A stretch of DNA of 48,084 nt from Gammaproteobacteria bacterium (GCA_019454675.1 JACFNV010000008.1:1-48084), one strand, 5' to 3'. Positions 15,653 through 24,406 are shown, counted from the first letter of the stretch. Translations and numbers: made by a program. The notes: generated by a model not told the origin, from the letters alone.

Positions 15653-15883
15653 TCCGCTGCCCGGCGCATGCCGCCGGCAACCGGGTCACGACCACCAGGA
15701 CAACAAGCCGGCCGGAAGGCCTGCGGAAGCACGTGGCAGCCACGATGCCGGGTGTGGCGGCTGCTTCACCACAGCACAAAGGCGCCAGCGTTCCGCTGCT
15801 GTTGACACAGATTAAGACAAACGGCGCACGGCGATGACATCATGGCACCCCGGGTGTGTCTTTCTACAGCGGAGGAATCGGGC
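15653..15883 (+). promoter_or_regulatory. Intergenic region with promoter for the DUF2934 gene
   Basis: Between the PRMT-like gene and the small protein start at 15884. TTGACA occurs at 15802-15807 and could be a -35, but a good -10 is not found at the usual distance. The ribosome site GGAGG lies at about 15871-15875. Nothing else is seen here. Confidence 0.3.
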
Positions 15884-16138
15884 ATGAGCAACGAAACCCG
15901 TGCACCAGCACCGGCAGGACAGCCGGCAACCCGCTCCAGAGAAATCAGCGTCTCGAGCAGCACCGTCACCAGGAGCAGGCCGCAGCTGGCCGGCGAGGAC
16001 CGCTACCGGCTGATTGCCGAGGCCGCCTACTTCCATGCCGAGCAGCGCGGCTTCGCGCCGGGCTCCGAACTGGAAGACTGGCTGCGGGCGGAACTCGAGA
16101 TCGACGCCCTCTTCGATCACGAGGAGCGCCAGGCCTGA
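15884..16138 (+). CDS. DUF2934-like small protein
   Basis: An 84-residue protein; ATG 15884 is chosen because it follows GGAGGAATCGGGC. The first 40 residues are Ser/Thr/Arg-rich and probably disordered. Residues 44-84 carry RYRLIAEAAYFHAEQRGFAP then GSELEDWLRAELEIDALF, the DUF2934 signature. The function of this family is unknown; members are often short and monocistronic. Confidence 0.75.
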   Translation: MSNETRAPAPAGQPATRSREISVSSSTVTRSRPQLAGEDRYRLIAEAAYFHAEQRGFAPGSELEDWLRAELEIDALFDHEERQA

Positions 16139-16436
16139 GTCATGGCCTGGTGGCCCGGGCCACCACCACGATGCCCGCCAAGCGCTGCGCATGGCCGTGG
16201 CATCATGCGGCTGCGACATCGGCAGCATGGTCACCGAGAGCCTGGCAGAGCTTTTCCCATGCCGCAGGACCCATGCCGGGTCGAGATTCAACCGCCTGCG
16301 ATCACTGGCCATCGGCCAGCAGGCTGGCATATGCCAATGCCGATTCCGGCACGATCCCGGCGCATGAAACATCCCGGCAGACGGCCCTCCGTTGCTGCTG
16401 CGCCCTGCCGGGCGACAGTACAAATCAGCACCGGGT
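16139..16436. other. Intergenic region with a perfect palindrome
   Basis: This 298-base gap separates the convergent DUF2934 and receptor genes. It begins with a perfect 18-bp palindrome TGGTGGCCCGGGCCACCA (16148-16165), ten bases after the stop, which could act as a bidirectional transcription end but lacks a T-tract. I see no convincing gene in the remainder. Confidence 0.4.
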
Positions 16437-18764
16437 TCAGAACCTCCAGCTCACCCCCAGGTTCGGGATGAGCCGCAGCCAGTGCTCGACATCCCGGTCG
16501 AGCACCGCAGCGGCCCCATCCACGCGCACCTCGTAGCGGGTACAGCACTGATTGCGCTGGCCCAGCATGTTGCCGAGCTCGAAGAACGCCTCCAGGGTGC
16601 CGGCCTGCAGCCGGTAGCGGCGCAGCGCCCGGAAGTCGAGGCTGTTGAAATTCCTGTAACGGCTGGCATTACGCTCACCGGAGTCGATCGCCACCAGTCC
16701 GCTGGTCGTATCGAGGCCGAGATCGGGTCGCGTGGTGGGCCAGCCGGTATGGAAGACATCCGTCAGCGTGAACTCCCAGTGCTGTCCGGCATAGCGCAGT
16801 CCGGCGCCGATGCCATGGCGCTGATCCCAGCTGCGCGGAACCGCACGCCCCCCGATATCATCGGTGACCCGTGACCAGGCGTAGCTCAGCCACCAGGACC
16901 AGGGGCCTGCGTCGCGCTGGCGCAGCAGCAGCTCCACGCCACGTGCCCGGCTGCTGGCCGGTGCCACCCGGACACGGTTGGGTTCCAGTTCCGGCAGCAG
17001 CTGCACCGGATCGTACAGATTCTCGAAGTATGGCTGCACGCGATCATAGTCTTTCACATAAGCCTCGACCCTCAGGCCGAAACGCTCGCCCAATGCCTGC
17101 TCCAGGCTGACGATGAAGTGGTCGGCCCGCTGCGCATCGTAGAACGTATCGATGCCATCCTCGACCTGCAGTTCGTTGACCGCCTGGGACTGCCAGAACC
17201 GGCCCCAGGCCGCACGCAAGCGCGTGGCCGGCGAGAGCTCGTACATCAGGTTGATGCGCGGGGAGACTTCCCGCGGCCCGCTGTCATCGTCGTAGACCTG
17301 CTTGTCCCAGCGCAGGCCGAGCTCGGCGCTCAGCCCTGCACCCAGCCACACCCGGCTGCTGACATATGCCGCAAACTGGTGGCTCTCGGGTTCCGGTGCC
17401 AGGTCACGCGTCATGCTGACGCCTGGATCACCGGGAAACGGCCAGTCCGGTTCACGGACCAGGTTGCTGCGGTAGCGGTACCGCCCATGGGACTCGCGCG
17501 CCTCGCCGCCAAAACGCGTGTACAGGCGCTGTCCGTGGTGTTCGACATCGAGCCTTGCGATGATCACATCGAGATTGCGGTCGTCATCGAGCCAGCCCGA
17601 CTGCCGGCCGGGCTTGTCCATGCGGCCCGAACGCTTGTTGTCGATATCGGTCAGCGCCAGGATGGCCCGGCTCGACAGGCCGCTCCCCCAGTACTGTCTC
17701 CAGCCCCCCCAGAGATAGCGGTTGCGGTACGTGGCCGACAGGCGCTCGCTTCCATCTGCCGTATTGCCGTCGAAATCATCATCGGCAATCAGCGTGCCGG
17801 CAAAAAAAAGCGTGTCCTCGTCCGGGCCCCAGGCGATGCGCCCCAGCAGATCGGAATACCCTGCACTGCCCACCTTCGAGTGGACAAGCTCGGCCAGCAC
17901 ATCAAGATTGCTGCGACGTGCCGACAGCAGCCACTGTCCCCGCGAGTCCGCGAAGCGTCCGGCACTCAAGCCGTTGAGGTGAAACAGCGACAGCCCGAGG
18001 ACGGTACTGCGCTCCGCAGGCGTCTCCAGCGGCGTGATATCGATCACGCCGCTCATGCGGTCCCCGTATTGGGCCGTAAAGCCGCCCGAGGAGACATCGA
18101 TGCTGCCGATGGCCTCGGCATCGAGCACGCTCACCGGCGCCAGGAGATGCTTGAGGTGAAACGGCTCATTCAGCGGCAAGCCGTCCAGCACCATCAGCAC
18201 CTCGTCATATGCCCCGCCGCGCAGGTGCGTCAAGGCCGAAAACCCCGAGGATGCGGAGCCCGGCAGGTGCTGCACCGCGCGCAGGGGTTCATCGGCAAAC
18301 CTGGGCAGGGCCCTGACATCGTGCTGGCTGAGGAAAGTGCGCGAATCGGTCTCGCTGCCTGCCAGCGCATAACGACTGGTGGTCACGACGATCTCGACCA
18401 GGGTCGGTGTTTCGACCACGGCGGGTGCTGCCGTCGGCGGCACGACCGCATGTCCGGCAGGAGCGCGGGCCACCGCCCAGACCCCCTCGCCCACACCGAT
18501 CAGCACAAGACCGTGGGCCATCAGGATCTCGCGCACCGCTGCAACCCCGCCCGGGCTGGCAACTTCGGTCTGCACCGTCAGATCGGGCGGCACGACATCG
18601 CTGCTGAAGATGATGTTGAGGCCGGAGCCGGAGAATTCGCGCAGCACATCCTGCACGCTGCGCCCGACCAGTGATGATGCCGCCACCGGCGACATCCACA
18701 ACAGACAGACCATCAGCAGCAGCGAGGGCACGCAGCGCCAGCCCACCCCCGGTGAAATACCCAT
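16437..18764 (-). CDS. TonB-dependent outer-membrane receptor with STN signalling domain
   Basis: From ATG 18764 the protein has 775 residues; ATG 18797 would add 11, but 18764 has a better ribosome site (CAGGGGC) and a cleaner signal peptide (CVPSLLLMVCLLWMSPVAAS). An STN domain follows (SVQDVLREFSGSGLNIIFSS and onward), as in FecA-type receptors that signal to FecR. The plug carries RTFLSQHDVRALPR, LRGGAYDEVLMVLDGLPL and GGFTAQYGDRMSGVIDI. The beta-barrel ends in the terminal aromatic WRF. Its transported ligand is unknown. It lies downstream of fecR/sigma genes on the same strand, separated by a small gap with TAGACT (18815-18810) as a likely own -10. Confidence 0.88.
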   Translation of the reverse strand: MGISPGVGWRCVPSLLLMVCLLWMSPVAASSLVGRSVQDVLREFSGSGLNIIFSSDVVPPDLTVQTEVASPGGVAAVREILMAHGLVLIGVGEGVWAVARAPAGHAVVPPTAAPAVVETPTLVEIVVTTSRYALAGSETDSRTFLSQHDVRALPRFADEPLRAVQHLPGSASSGFSALTHLRGGAYDEVLMVLDGLPLNEPFHLKHLLAPVSVLDAEAIGSIDVSSGGFTAQYGDRMSGVIDITPLETPAERSTVLGLSLFHLNGLSAGRFADSRGQWLLSARRSNLDVLAELVHSKVGSAGYSDLLGRIAWGPDEDTLFFAGTLIADDDFDGNTADGSERLSATYRNRYLWGGWRQYWGSGLSSRAILALTDIDNKRSGRMDKPGRQSGWLDDDRNLDVIIARLDVEHHGQRLYTRFGGEARESHGRYRYRSNLVREPDWPFPGDPGVSMTRDLAPEPESHQFAAYVSSRVWLGAGLSAELGLRWDKQVYDDDSGPREVSPRINLMYELSPATRLRAAWGRFWQSQAVNELQVEDGIDTFYDAQRADHFIVSLEQALGERFGLRVEAYVKDYDRVQPYFENLYDPVQLLPELEPNRVRVAPASSRARGVELLLRQRDAGPWSWWLSYAWSRVTDDIGGRAVPRSWDQRHGIGAGLRYAGQHWEFTLTDVFHTGWPTTRPDLGLDTTSGLVAIDSGERNASRYRNFNSLDFRALRRYRLQAGTLEAFFELGNMLGQRNQCCTRYEVRVDGAAAVLDRDVEHWLRLIPNLGVSWRF

Positions 18765-18948
18765 GCCCCTGACCATGCCCCCGGCTGCGGTCGCCATCGA
18801 CGCGGCGACAGTCTAGCCGAAATCATCACGGCGGACGGACAGGGAGCATGAAAAAACGGGCGACGAGCCGGGAGAAGGTCGTCGTCCGCAACCCCGGACG
18901 CAGCGGGTGCCGGAGCATGCGGGCGCCGAGGCAGGCAGGACGCCGGCG

Positions 18949-19956
18949 TCACTCGCCCGTTCTGAACTCGACCCGCAGACCTTCCGGTGTTTTGGTGTAG
19001 CGCAGCGAGGTGGCCACCAGCACCGCCGACAGTGCCCGCTCGGGGCTCAGCTCCTGCATCGAGCCATGCAAGATCATCGTGCGTGCCGCCTGCTCTACCG
19101 CCGGCGAACCGAAGACCAGCTCGCGACCGGTCTCGCGACTGACCCAGCGCAGGAAGTCGAACAACGATTGCTCATCGATATCGTAGGCCGGTGCAATTTC
19201 GCTCACCCAGGCCCAGCCACCATCGTCACGCGCAATGTATTGCCGGCTGAGCGCCCCGCCGGAATCCAGCATCAGCTGCTCGCCGACCCGGCCCTGCACA
19301 ATTTCGCCATCGGCACGCTGCAGTTGCACGCGGCCTTCCCGCACCCGCACCCGCAGGGCATCACCGGACACCCGGGCTTCGTACTGCGTGCCGAGATGCT
19401 CGATGCTGCCCAGATGGGTATCGATGAGCAGCGACGGTGATGCAGCGCCCTGCGCTGCGGAATCCAGGTAAACCGCGCCGTGCCGCAGCTCGACGCGGTC
19501 GGCAGCCAGCACCACAAGCTCGCTGTCCTTATCCAGACGCAAGGCAATGCCATCGATCTCCAGCGCGAGACGGCCACCGGTGCCGGCACGGATGGCGCTG
19601 CCGGCACGCAGCGGTTCGCCTGCTGCAGCACGCACCGGCCGGGTCAGCAGCCGGCCACCGTCGATCGTCACGATGCCGTTGACACGCGTCACCGTCGCCA
19701 CCACCGAGCCGGGCTCCATCAGACGCGGCACCAGTGTCCCGATGATGATGCTGGCGAACACGGCAGCCGCCGCCAGCGACCAGCGCTGGCGGCGACGCCG
19801 GCGGGCCGCCGTCACCGTACGCCATTCGGCCGCCACCGCCTCGCGCACCGTCGCCTGCAAGCGCGCATCCGGGCGTGGCCTGACACCACCCTGGCAGATC
19901 AGGCTGCCAAGGCGCTCTTCTTCTGCAAGGCTCTCCGGATCCTGTCCGTCACTCAT
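18949..19956 (-). CDS. FecR-type anti-sigma factor with C-terminal STN-like domain
   Basis: A 335-residue inner-membrane regulator. The N-terminal cytoplasmic part (1-75) is followed by a basic stretch and one transmembrane helix (WSLAAAAVFASIIIGTLV). The periplasmic FecR domain includes TVTRVNGIVTIDG, GGRLALEIDGIALRL and HLGTQYEARVSGDALRVRV. The last 85 residues (SLFDFLRWVSRETGREL ... LSAVLVATSLRYTKT) look like an STN-type fold, also found in the receptor at 16437. The start ATG 19956 is 5 bases after the sigma factor stop, indicating one operon. Confidence 0.88.
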   Translation of the reverse strand: MSDGQDPESLAEEERLGSLICQGGVRPRPDARLQATVREAVAAEWRTVTAARRRRRQRWSLAAAAVFASIIIGTLVPRLMEPGSVVATVTRVNGIVTIDGGRLLTRPVRAAAGEPLRAGSAIRAGTGGRLALEIDGIALRLDKDSELVVLAADRVELRHGAVYLDSAAQGAASPSLLIDTHLGSIEHLGTQYEARVSGDALRVRVREGRVQLQRADGEIVQGRVGEQLMLDSGGALSRQYIARDDGGWAWVSEIAPAYDIDEQSLFDFLRWVSRETGRELVFGSPAVEQAARTMILHGSMQELSPERALSAVLVATSLRYTKTPEGLRVEFRTGE

Positions 19957-19961
19957 GACCT

Positions 19962-20603
19962 TCAGCCTCCCGAACCACTGTCTGCGATGATTTCCGCGAC
20001 ACGGGCGGTTCCCAGCACGGTCTGTATGGCATCGCGGAATGCCACCCTGGCCCTGGCCAGGATGGATTGCGCCGCCGTGGTGCCCACACCCAGGCGCACA
20101 CCGATTTCCTCGACCGAGAGGCCCTCCACGTACTTCCACTCCAGCGCATCACCGTAGCGCGCCGGCAGCCGGTCCAGCACCGCACGCACCAACACCCCGG
20201 TCTGCCCCTGGTCGTAGCGTGCGTCCGGGCGCTCGCTGTCGGGGATCTGGATCGCATCCAGCGCTGCCTGCACCACCGGATTGTCCTCGATCAGCACCAC
20301 GCGCCCGGAGTGACGCCGGCTCTCCCGCAGGTGATCGACGATCTGGTGACGGCAAATCTGGCATATCCAGGTAAACAAGGCTGCTTCCCCGCGAAAAGTC
20401 TCGAGCTTGCGCATGACCTTGCACAACGTCTCCTGCACCACCTCCTGGGCGGCATCGACGTTGCCGCCAAGCCGCGGCAGCGCAAAGCGGTACAGGCGGG
20501 CGAAATATTCGTCGAAAAACTCGCTGAAGGCTCGCTCGTCGCCATCCAGCATGCGACGGACAATTCGCTGCTCGTCCTGCAAGACACACTCCGGTTTCTG
20601 CAC
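19962..20603 (-). CDS. ECF-type RNA polymerase sigma factor
   Basis: A 213-residue sigma-70 family protein. Region 2 reads FDEYFARLYRFALPRLGG and then FTWICQICRHQIVDHLRE; region 4 reads LSVEEIGVRLGVGTTAAQSI. There is no region 3 and no long N-terminus, so it is extracytoplasmic-function type. GTG 20603 is the longest start; a TCTAAG -10-like element ends only 12 bases upstream, so translation may be nearly leaderless or start at ATG 20552. It is co-transcribed with the FecR-like gene and faces the operon at 20747 across a mirror-symmetric promoter region. Confidence 0.88.
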   Translation of the reverse strand: MQKPECVLQDEQRIVRRMLDGDERAFSEFFDEYFARLYRFALPRLGGNVDAAQEVVQETLCKVMRKLETFRGEAALFTWICQICRHQIVDHLRESRRHSGRVVLIEDNPVVQAALDAIQIPDSERPDARYDQGQTGVLVRAVLDRLPARYGDALEWKYVEGLSVEEIGVRLGVGTTAAQSILARARVAFRDAIQTVLGTARVAEIIADSGSGG

Positions 20604-20615
20604 TGCTGCCGGGAC

Positions 20616-20709
20616 CTTAGACGGCGACCGGCGACCGGATCAATCGCCGGGCCGCGCCGAGACCGGCTGCACCCGCACCGATTGATCAATGGCCGGATGA
20701 CCGTCTAAG
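20616..20709. promoter_or_regulatory. Divergent mirror-image promoter region
   Basis: The element CTTAGACGG-N13-GATCAATCG occurs at 20616-20646 on the plus strand and again, with the same N13 spacing, on the minus strand at 20709-20679. Read outward, each arm gives TTGATC-N16-TCTAAG, close to a sigma-70-type -35/-10 pair. The minus-strand one ends at 20616 before the sigma gene, and the plus-strand one at 20709 before the hemolysin-like operon. ATTGATCAAT (20681-20690) is itself a palindrome. The identical arms predict that both transcripts are driven or controlled in the same way. Confidence 0.6.
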
Positions 20710-20726
20710 CGCGAGGGATGACTCCC

Positions 20727-20750
20727 ATGTCGGGAAATGGCAAGCCATGA
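20727..20750 (+). CDS. Possible leader peptide coupled to the operon start
   Basis: ATG 20727 has GAGGG (20713-20717) at a 9-base spacing and encodes MSGNGKP followed by TGA at 20748-20750. This stop overlaps the first ATG of the next gene (20747) as ATGA. ATG 20718 in the same frame would add MTP. The next gene itself has a poor ribosome site, so the short frame could serve translational coupling. It may also be chance. Confidence 0.3.
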   Translation: MSGNGKP

Positions 20751-21394
20751 TGACCTTCTTCCAGCCGGTGCACGAAGTCTCGCCGTCCGGATTGCCGCTG
20801 GGCAGCTACGGGATGCCCGGCGGGCCGGGTGTGCGCTTCTGCGGGCCTCGTGATCCTGGCCGAGAGGAGTTGGAAGCATTCGTTGCAGCAGCTTTCCAGC
20901 AACAGCATGGCGCTACGGTCCGCAGCTTCCTGCCGGTACTGGTTGGATTGCGCGATACGGATGGTTTTCTCGGCGGGGTGGCAGGCTACCACCCTGCCAA
21001 TGACGAACCGCTTTACCTTGAACAGTACCTTGCCGGGCCCGTCGAGGCGGAGATTGCCCGGCGGTTGGGCAGGCAGCAGATCAGCCGGACGGCTGTCGCC
21101 GAGATCGGCAATTTCGCCTGTCGCAATTGCGTGTTGGCCATGACGATGGTGGGCGTGCTGGCCCGTCACCTGCTCGAGCAGGAGCACGACTGGGTGGTGT
21201 TTACCGCCACCCGTACGGTGCGCGGCATCATGCGCCACATGGGTCTGCGACTGGTGGAACTCCAGCAAGCCCGACCGGCGCAACTGATGGCGGCTCCCGA
21301 CCAATGGGGCAGGTACTACGACCAGGATCCGCGCGTGATGTTCGGCTACGTGCCCTCCTGGCATGAATCTGTCAGGCCGGGGCAGGAGGGCTGA
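20747..21394 (+). CDS. Thermostable-hemolysin family protein (GNAT-like)
   Basis: A 215-residue protein matching the T_hemolysin family, named after the Vibrio delta-VPH. Blocks are QQQHGATVRSFLPVLVGLRD, EQYLAGPVEAEIARRLG, VAEIGNFACRN, and WVVFTATRTVRGIMRHMGL. The family belongs structurally to the GNAT acyltransferase group, so an acyl-transfer role is more plausible than membrane lysis. No signal peptide is present. It heads a five-gene operon with an AMP-forming ligase, a diiron oxidase, an SDR and a TPR-type protein. Confidence 0.85.
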   Translation: MMTFFQPVHEVSPSGLPLGSYGMPGGPGVRFCGPRDPGREELEAFVAAAFQQQHGATVRSFLPVLVGLRDTDGFLGGVAGYHPANDEPLYLEQYLAGPVEAEIARRLGRQQISRTAVAEIGNFACRNCVLAMTMVGVLARHLLEQEHDWVVFTATRTVRGIMRHMGLRLVELQQARPAQLMAAPDQWGRYYDQDPRVMFGYVPSWHESVRPGQEG

Positions 21395-21406
21395 ATCATC
21401 CACGCC

Positions 21407-22903
21407 TTGTCCAAGCTGCTGACCCGATCCCTCGCTGGCTACCCACCCGGTGCGATCGCGATTGTCGATGCCGCCGGGCCACTGGATGCAGCAGGCCTGC
21501 TCGCACGAGCAACGCTCGAGGCGCGCTGGATTGCGACCTCTGGTTGCGTGCGCACCGGCCTGCTGGCGGACAACACGCGTGCCTGGGCCATCGCCGACCT
21601 GGCGCTGCTCGGCACTGCCCGCGTGAACATCCCGCTGCCGCAGCATTTCGGCCCCCGACAGCTCGAGCACGCACTGGACAGTACCGCCGCCGATGCCGTC
21701 CTCACGGATGATCCGCAACGGCTGCTGGCGCTGGGCCTGGGCTTCGTGCTCCGCGAGCGCTCCCCCTGCACCGGCCTTGCCTTGCTCATGCGTGACAGCC
21801 GGCGCCTGGCCCCGGTGCCGCTGCCCCCGGGCACGATCAAGGTGACATATACCTCGGGCAGCACCGCCGAGCCCCGGGGGATCTGCCTGACGCAGGACAC
21901 GCTGGCCGCGGTAGCACGGTCCATCGCCGACGTGGGCCGGCATCTCGGCCTGCGCCGCCATCTCTGCCTGCTGCCGCTGGCAACCCTGCTGGAGAATGTC
22001 GCCGGCCTCTACGCCGGCTGGCTCGCCGGAACCTGCTGCGATCTGGGCACCCGGGCCGCGGGTGCCATCGCCCGCGGTGCACTGACACCAGCCACCCTGC
22101 CCGCCGAAATCGACCGGGCCGCGCCCGAGAGCATGATCCTGGTGCCGGAACTGCTGCGCCTTCTCGTGGGAGCCGCCACCAATGGCTGGCGGCCGCCGGC
22201 GGCGATGAAGTTCATCGCCGTGGGTGGCGCACGGGTGGCACCCGATCTCGTGGACCAGGCTGCGGCTGCCGGCCTGCCGGTATTCGAAGGCTACGGGCTG
22301 AGCGAGTGCGGCTCGGTGCTGACCCTCAACCTGCCGGGTGCCAGCCGCCGCGGCACGGTGGGACGGCCGTTGCCACATGCACGGCTGCGCGTGGATGCGC
22401 ACGGCGAAATCCACGTGACCGGCCACATCATGGCCGGTCACGTCGGCGACGCGAGCCCACCGGCCGAGGTTGCCACCGGCGATCTCGGCGAACTGGATGA
22501 TGAAGGCTACCTGCGGGTCAGCGGCCGCATCAAGAACCTGCTGATCACCTCGCTTGGCCGCAATCTGTCCCCGGAGTGGATCGAGAGCGAACTGTGCGCG
22601 GAACCGACCATCGGCCAGGCGGTGGTCTTCGGCGAGGCGCGAGATCGCCTGGTGGCCATCCTGGCGCCGGCTCACCCGGGCGTGCCCGCCATGGCGGTAG
22701 CCGCAGCGGTCCAGCGCGCCAACCAGCGCCTGCCCGCCTACGCGAGGGTGACCCATCACCACCTGCTGCGCGAGCCGCTGACGGCGGCGGCCGGGCTTCT
22801 CACCGCCAACGGCCGGCCGCGACGCGAGCACATCCTGGCGCGCTATGGACGAATCATCGATCAACTCTATCTGGAGAACCCCCATGCCCACCTCACTGCA
22901 TGA
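21407..22903 (+). CDS. AMP-dependent synthetase/ligase (acyl- or aryl-activating)
   Basis: A 498-residue ANL-superfamily adenylating enzyme. The P-loop is TYTSGSTAEPRG (about 147-158), the A5-type motif is EGYGLSECGSV, and the A7/A8 region is TGDLGELDDEGYLRVSGRIK. The C-terminal A10 segment is LLTANGRPRREHI, where Arg470 stands in the place usually held by the catalytic Lys. TTG 21407 is the first standard start; the good GGAGGG at 21384-21389 would better suit the ATC at 21395, so the start is uncertain. It probably activates a carboxylic acid for the other operon enzymes. Confidence 0.88.
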   Translation: MSKLLTRSLAGYPPGAIAIVDAAGPLDAAGLLARATLEARWIATSGCVRTGLLADNTRAWAIADLALLGTARVNIPLPQHFGPRQLEHALDSTAADAVLTDDPQRLLALGLGFVLRERSPCTGLALLMRDSRRLAPVPLPPGTIKVTYTSGSTAEPRGICLTQDTLAAVARSIADVGRHLGLRRHLCLLPLATLLENVAGLYAGWLAGTCCDLGTRAAGAIARGALTPATLPAEIDRAAPESMILVPELLRLLVGAATNGWRPPAAMKFIAVGGARVAPDLVDQAAAAGLPVFEGYGLSECGSVLTLNLPGASRRGTVGRPLPHARLRVDAHGEIHVTGHIMAGHVGDASPPAEVATGDLGELDDEGYLRVSGRIKNLLITSLGRNLSPEWIESELCAEPTIGQAVVFGEARDRLVAILAPAHPGVPAMAVAAAVQRANQRLPAYARVTHHHLLREPLTAAAGLLTANGRPRREHILARYGRIIDQLYLENPHAHLTA

Positions 22904-23579
22904 ACGCCTCGTGGAAGCCACGCGGCATGAGCGCGAGTTCCTGCTCGCGGCAGATTCGATCCATGATGCGCTGGCCGGCGCCGTCAGCCTGCCCCGCTAC
23001 CTGGCCTTCCTCGGCGAGGCCTACCAGCACGTACGCCATACCGTGCCACTGCTGATGGCCGCTGGCAGTCGCCTGCCCGCGCACCTCGCCTGGATGCAGC
23101 CGGACCTGCTCCACTACATCAAGGAGGAGGCCGGGCACGATGCCTGGATCCTCAACGATATCCGTGCGGCTGGCGGCGATGCCGATGCCGTGCGCCATGC
23201 CAGCCCCCACCCGGCCACCGATGCCCTTGTGGCGCGGGTCTACGACCAGGTCCAGCGACGCAACCCCGCCGGCATCTTCGGCATGGTGCACGTGCTGGAA
23301 GGCACGAGCGTAGCGCTGGCGCTCAACGCCGCCGACCGCATCCAGGCTTCCCTGGGCCTGCCGGATACCGCCTTTACCTACCTGCGCAGCCATGGAGAAC
23401 TCGACCGCGAGCACATCCGCGACCTGCAGGCCATCCTGGAGCGCCTGGATGATGCAGATGACCAGCAGGCCGTCATCGACTGCGCACGCACCGTGTTCTG
23501 GCTGTACGGGCAGATGTTTCGCGCCCTCGACGACATCAGCGTGCCCATGGCGGGCGCTCCGCAGAGGATGCGTGCATGA
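22884..23579 (+). CDS. Heme-oxygenase-like diiron oxidase (HDO, UndA/TenA-like fold)
   Basis: A 231-residue helical protein. Six metal ligands of the HDO pattern are present: E82 and H85 (KEEAGHDAW), E139 (HVLEGTS), and H170, D174, H177 (SHGELDREH). UndA, SznF and BesC share this E-x2-H / E / H-x3-D-x2-H arrangement. These enzymes use O2 and two irons to cleave or oxidise fatty acids, amines or amino acids. ATG 22884 follows GGAG and overlaps the ligase gene by 20 bases; its stop overlaps the SDR start (ATGA). The substrate is unknown. Confidence 0.88.
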   Translation: MPTSLHERLVEATRHEREFLLAADSIHDALAGAVSLPRYLAFLGEAYQHVRHTVPLLMAAGSRLPAHLAWMQPDLLHYIKEEAGHDAWILNDIRAAGGDADAVRHASPHPATDALVARVYDQVQRRNPAGIFGMVHVLEGTSVALALNAADRIQASLGLPDTAFTYLRSHGELDREHIRDLQAILERLDDADDQQAVIDCARTVFWLYGQMFRALDDISVPMAGAPQRMRA

Positions 23580-24406
23580 ACCTGGCCAGGGCGCGGGTGC
23601 TGATCACCGGAGCCGCCGGCGGCATCGGTTCAGCCATCGCCGCGGAACTGCTGGCCGGCGGCGCCCATGTGCTGCTCGCCGACATGAACGCAACCGCACT
23701 GGCGGCCGTGGCGGCACGGCTATCTGCCGCCAGCGGCCGGCTCGACACTGCCATCGTCGACCTCGGCGATGCAGCCAGTCGCAGCAGCCTCTGCCGCCGT
23801 GCCGCGGGCTGGGGTGTCAACATCCTGGTGAACAACGCCGGCGTCAACCACTTTGGCCTGTTCGGCGAGCTGGCGCCGGCGCAGCTGACCCAGACCATCA
23901 CCATCAATGTGCTCGCGCCGATGCTCCTGGTGCAGGAACTGCTGCCGCACCTGACCTCGCTGCCGGAAGCGCAGGTCCTCAACATCGGCTCGGTGTTCGG
24001 CAACATCGGCTATCCGGGCTATACGGCCTATTCGGCCAGCAAGTTCGCCATCCGCGGCTTCAGCGAGGCCTTGCGCCGGGAGCTGGCCGATACCCCGGTG
24101 CGCGTGCATTACCTGGCCCCGCGGGCCACGCGCACACCCATCAATCCGGCTGCCGTGGAACAGATGAATGCCGAATTGAAGGCGGCCATGGACCCGCCTG
24201 CCGTGGTGGCCCGTGCTGCTCGGCTCATCCTCGAACGGGAAGCCGCTGCCACAGTCGTGGGCTGGCCGGAAAAACTCTTTGCCCGCATCAATGCGGCGCT
24301 GCCCGGCGTCGTCGACGGCGCCATCCGCAGGCAGCTCCCCATCATCCAGCGCTACGCGCGCCGGCAGCCAGGCTCCAACCACATGCCCGGGAGACACACC
24401 GCATGA
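23576..24406 (+). CDS. Short-chain dehydrogenase/reductase
   Basis: A 276-residue classical SDR. The cofactor motif is TGAAGGIGSAIA, followed by VNNAGVNHFGLFG, NIGSVFGNIG, and the catalytic pair Y-x3-K in YTAYSASKFAIRGFSEALR. PRATRTPINPAA follows the usual cofactor-closing segment. The basic C-terminal extension (RRQLPIIQRYARRQPGSN) is typical of members working on acyl or lipid substrates. It overlaps both neighbours by ATGA, so it is tightly coupled to the diiron oxidase and the TPR-type protein. Confidence 0.92.
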   Translation: MNLARARVLITGAAGGIGSAIAAELLAGGAHVLLADMNATALAAVAARLSAASGRLDTAIVDLGDAASRSSLCRRAAGWGVNILVNNAGVNHFGLFGELAPAQLTQTITINVLAPMLLVQELLPHLTSLPEAQVLNIGSVFGNIGYPGYTAYSASKFAIRGFSEALRRELADTPVRVHYLAPRATRTPINPAAVEQMNAELKAAMDPPAVVARAARLILEREAAATVVGWPEKLFARINAALPGVVDGAIRRQLPIIQRYARRQPGSNHMPGRHTA

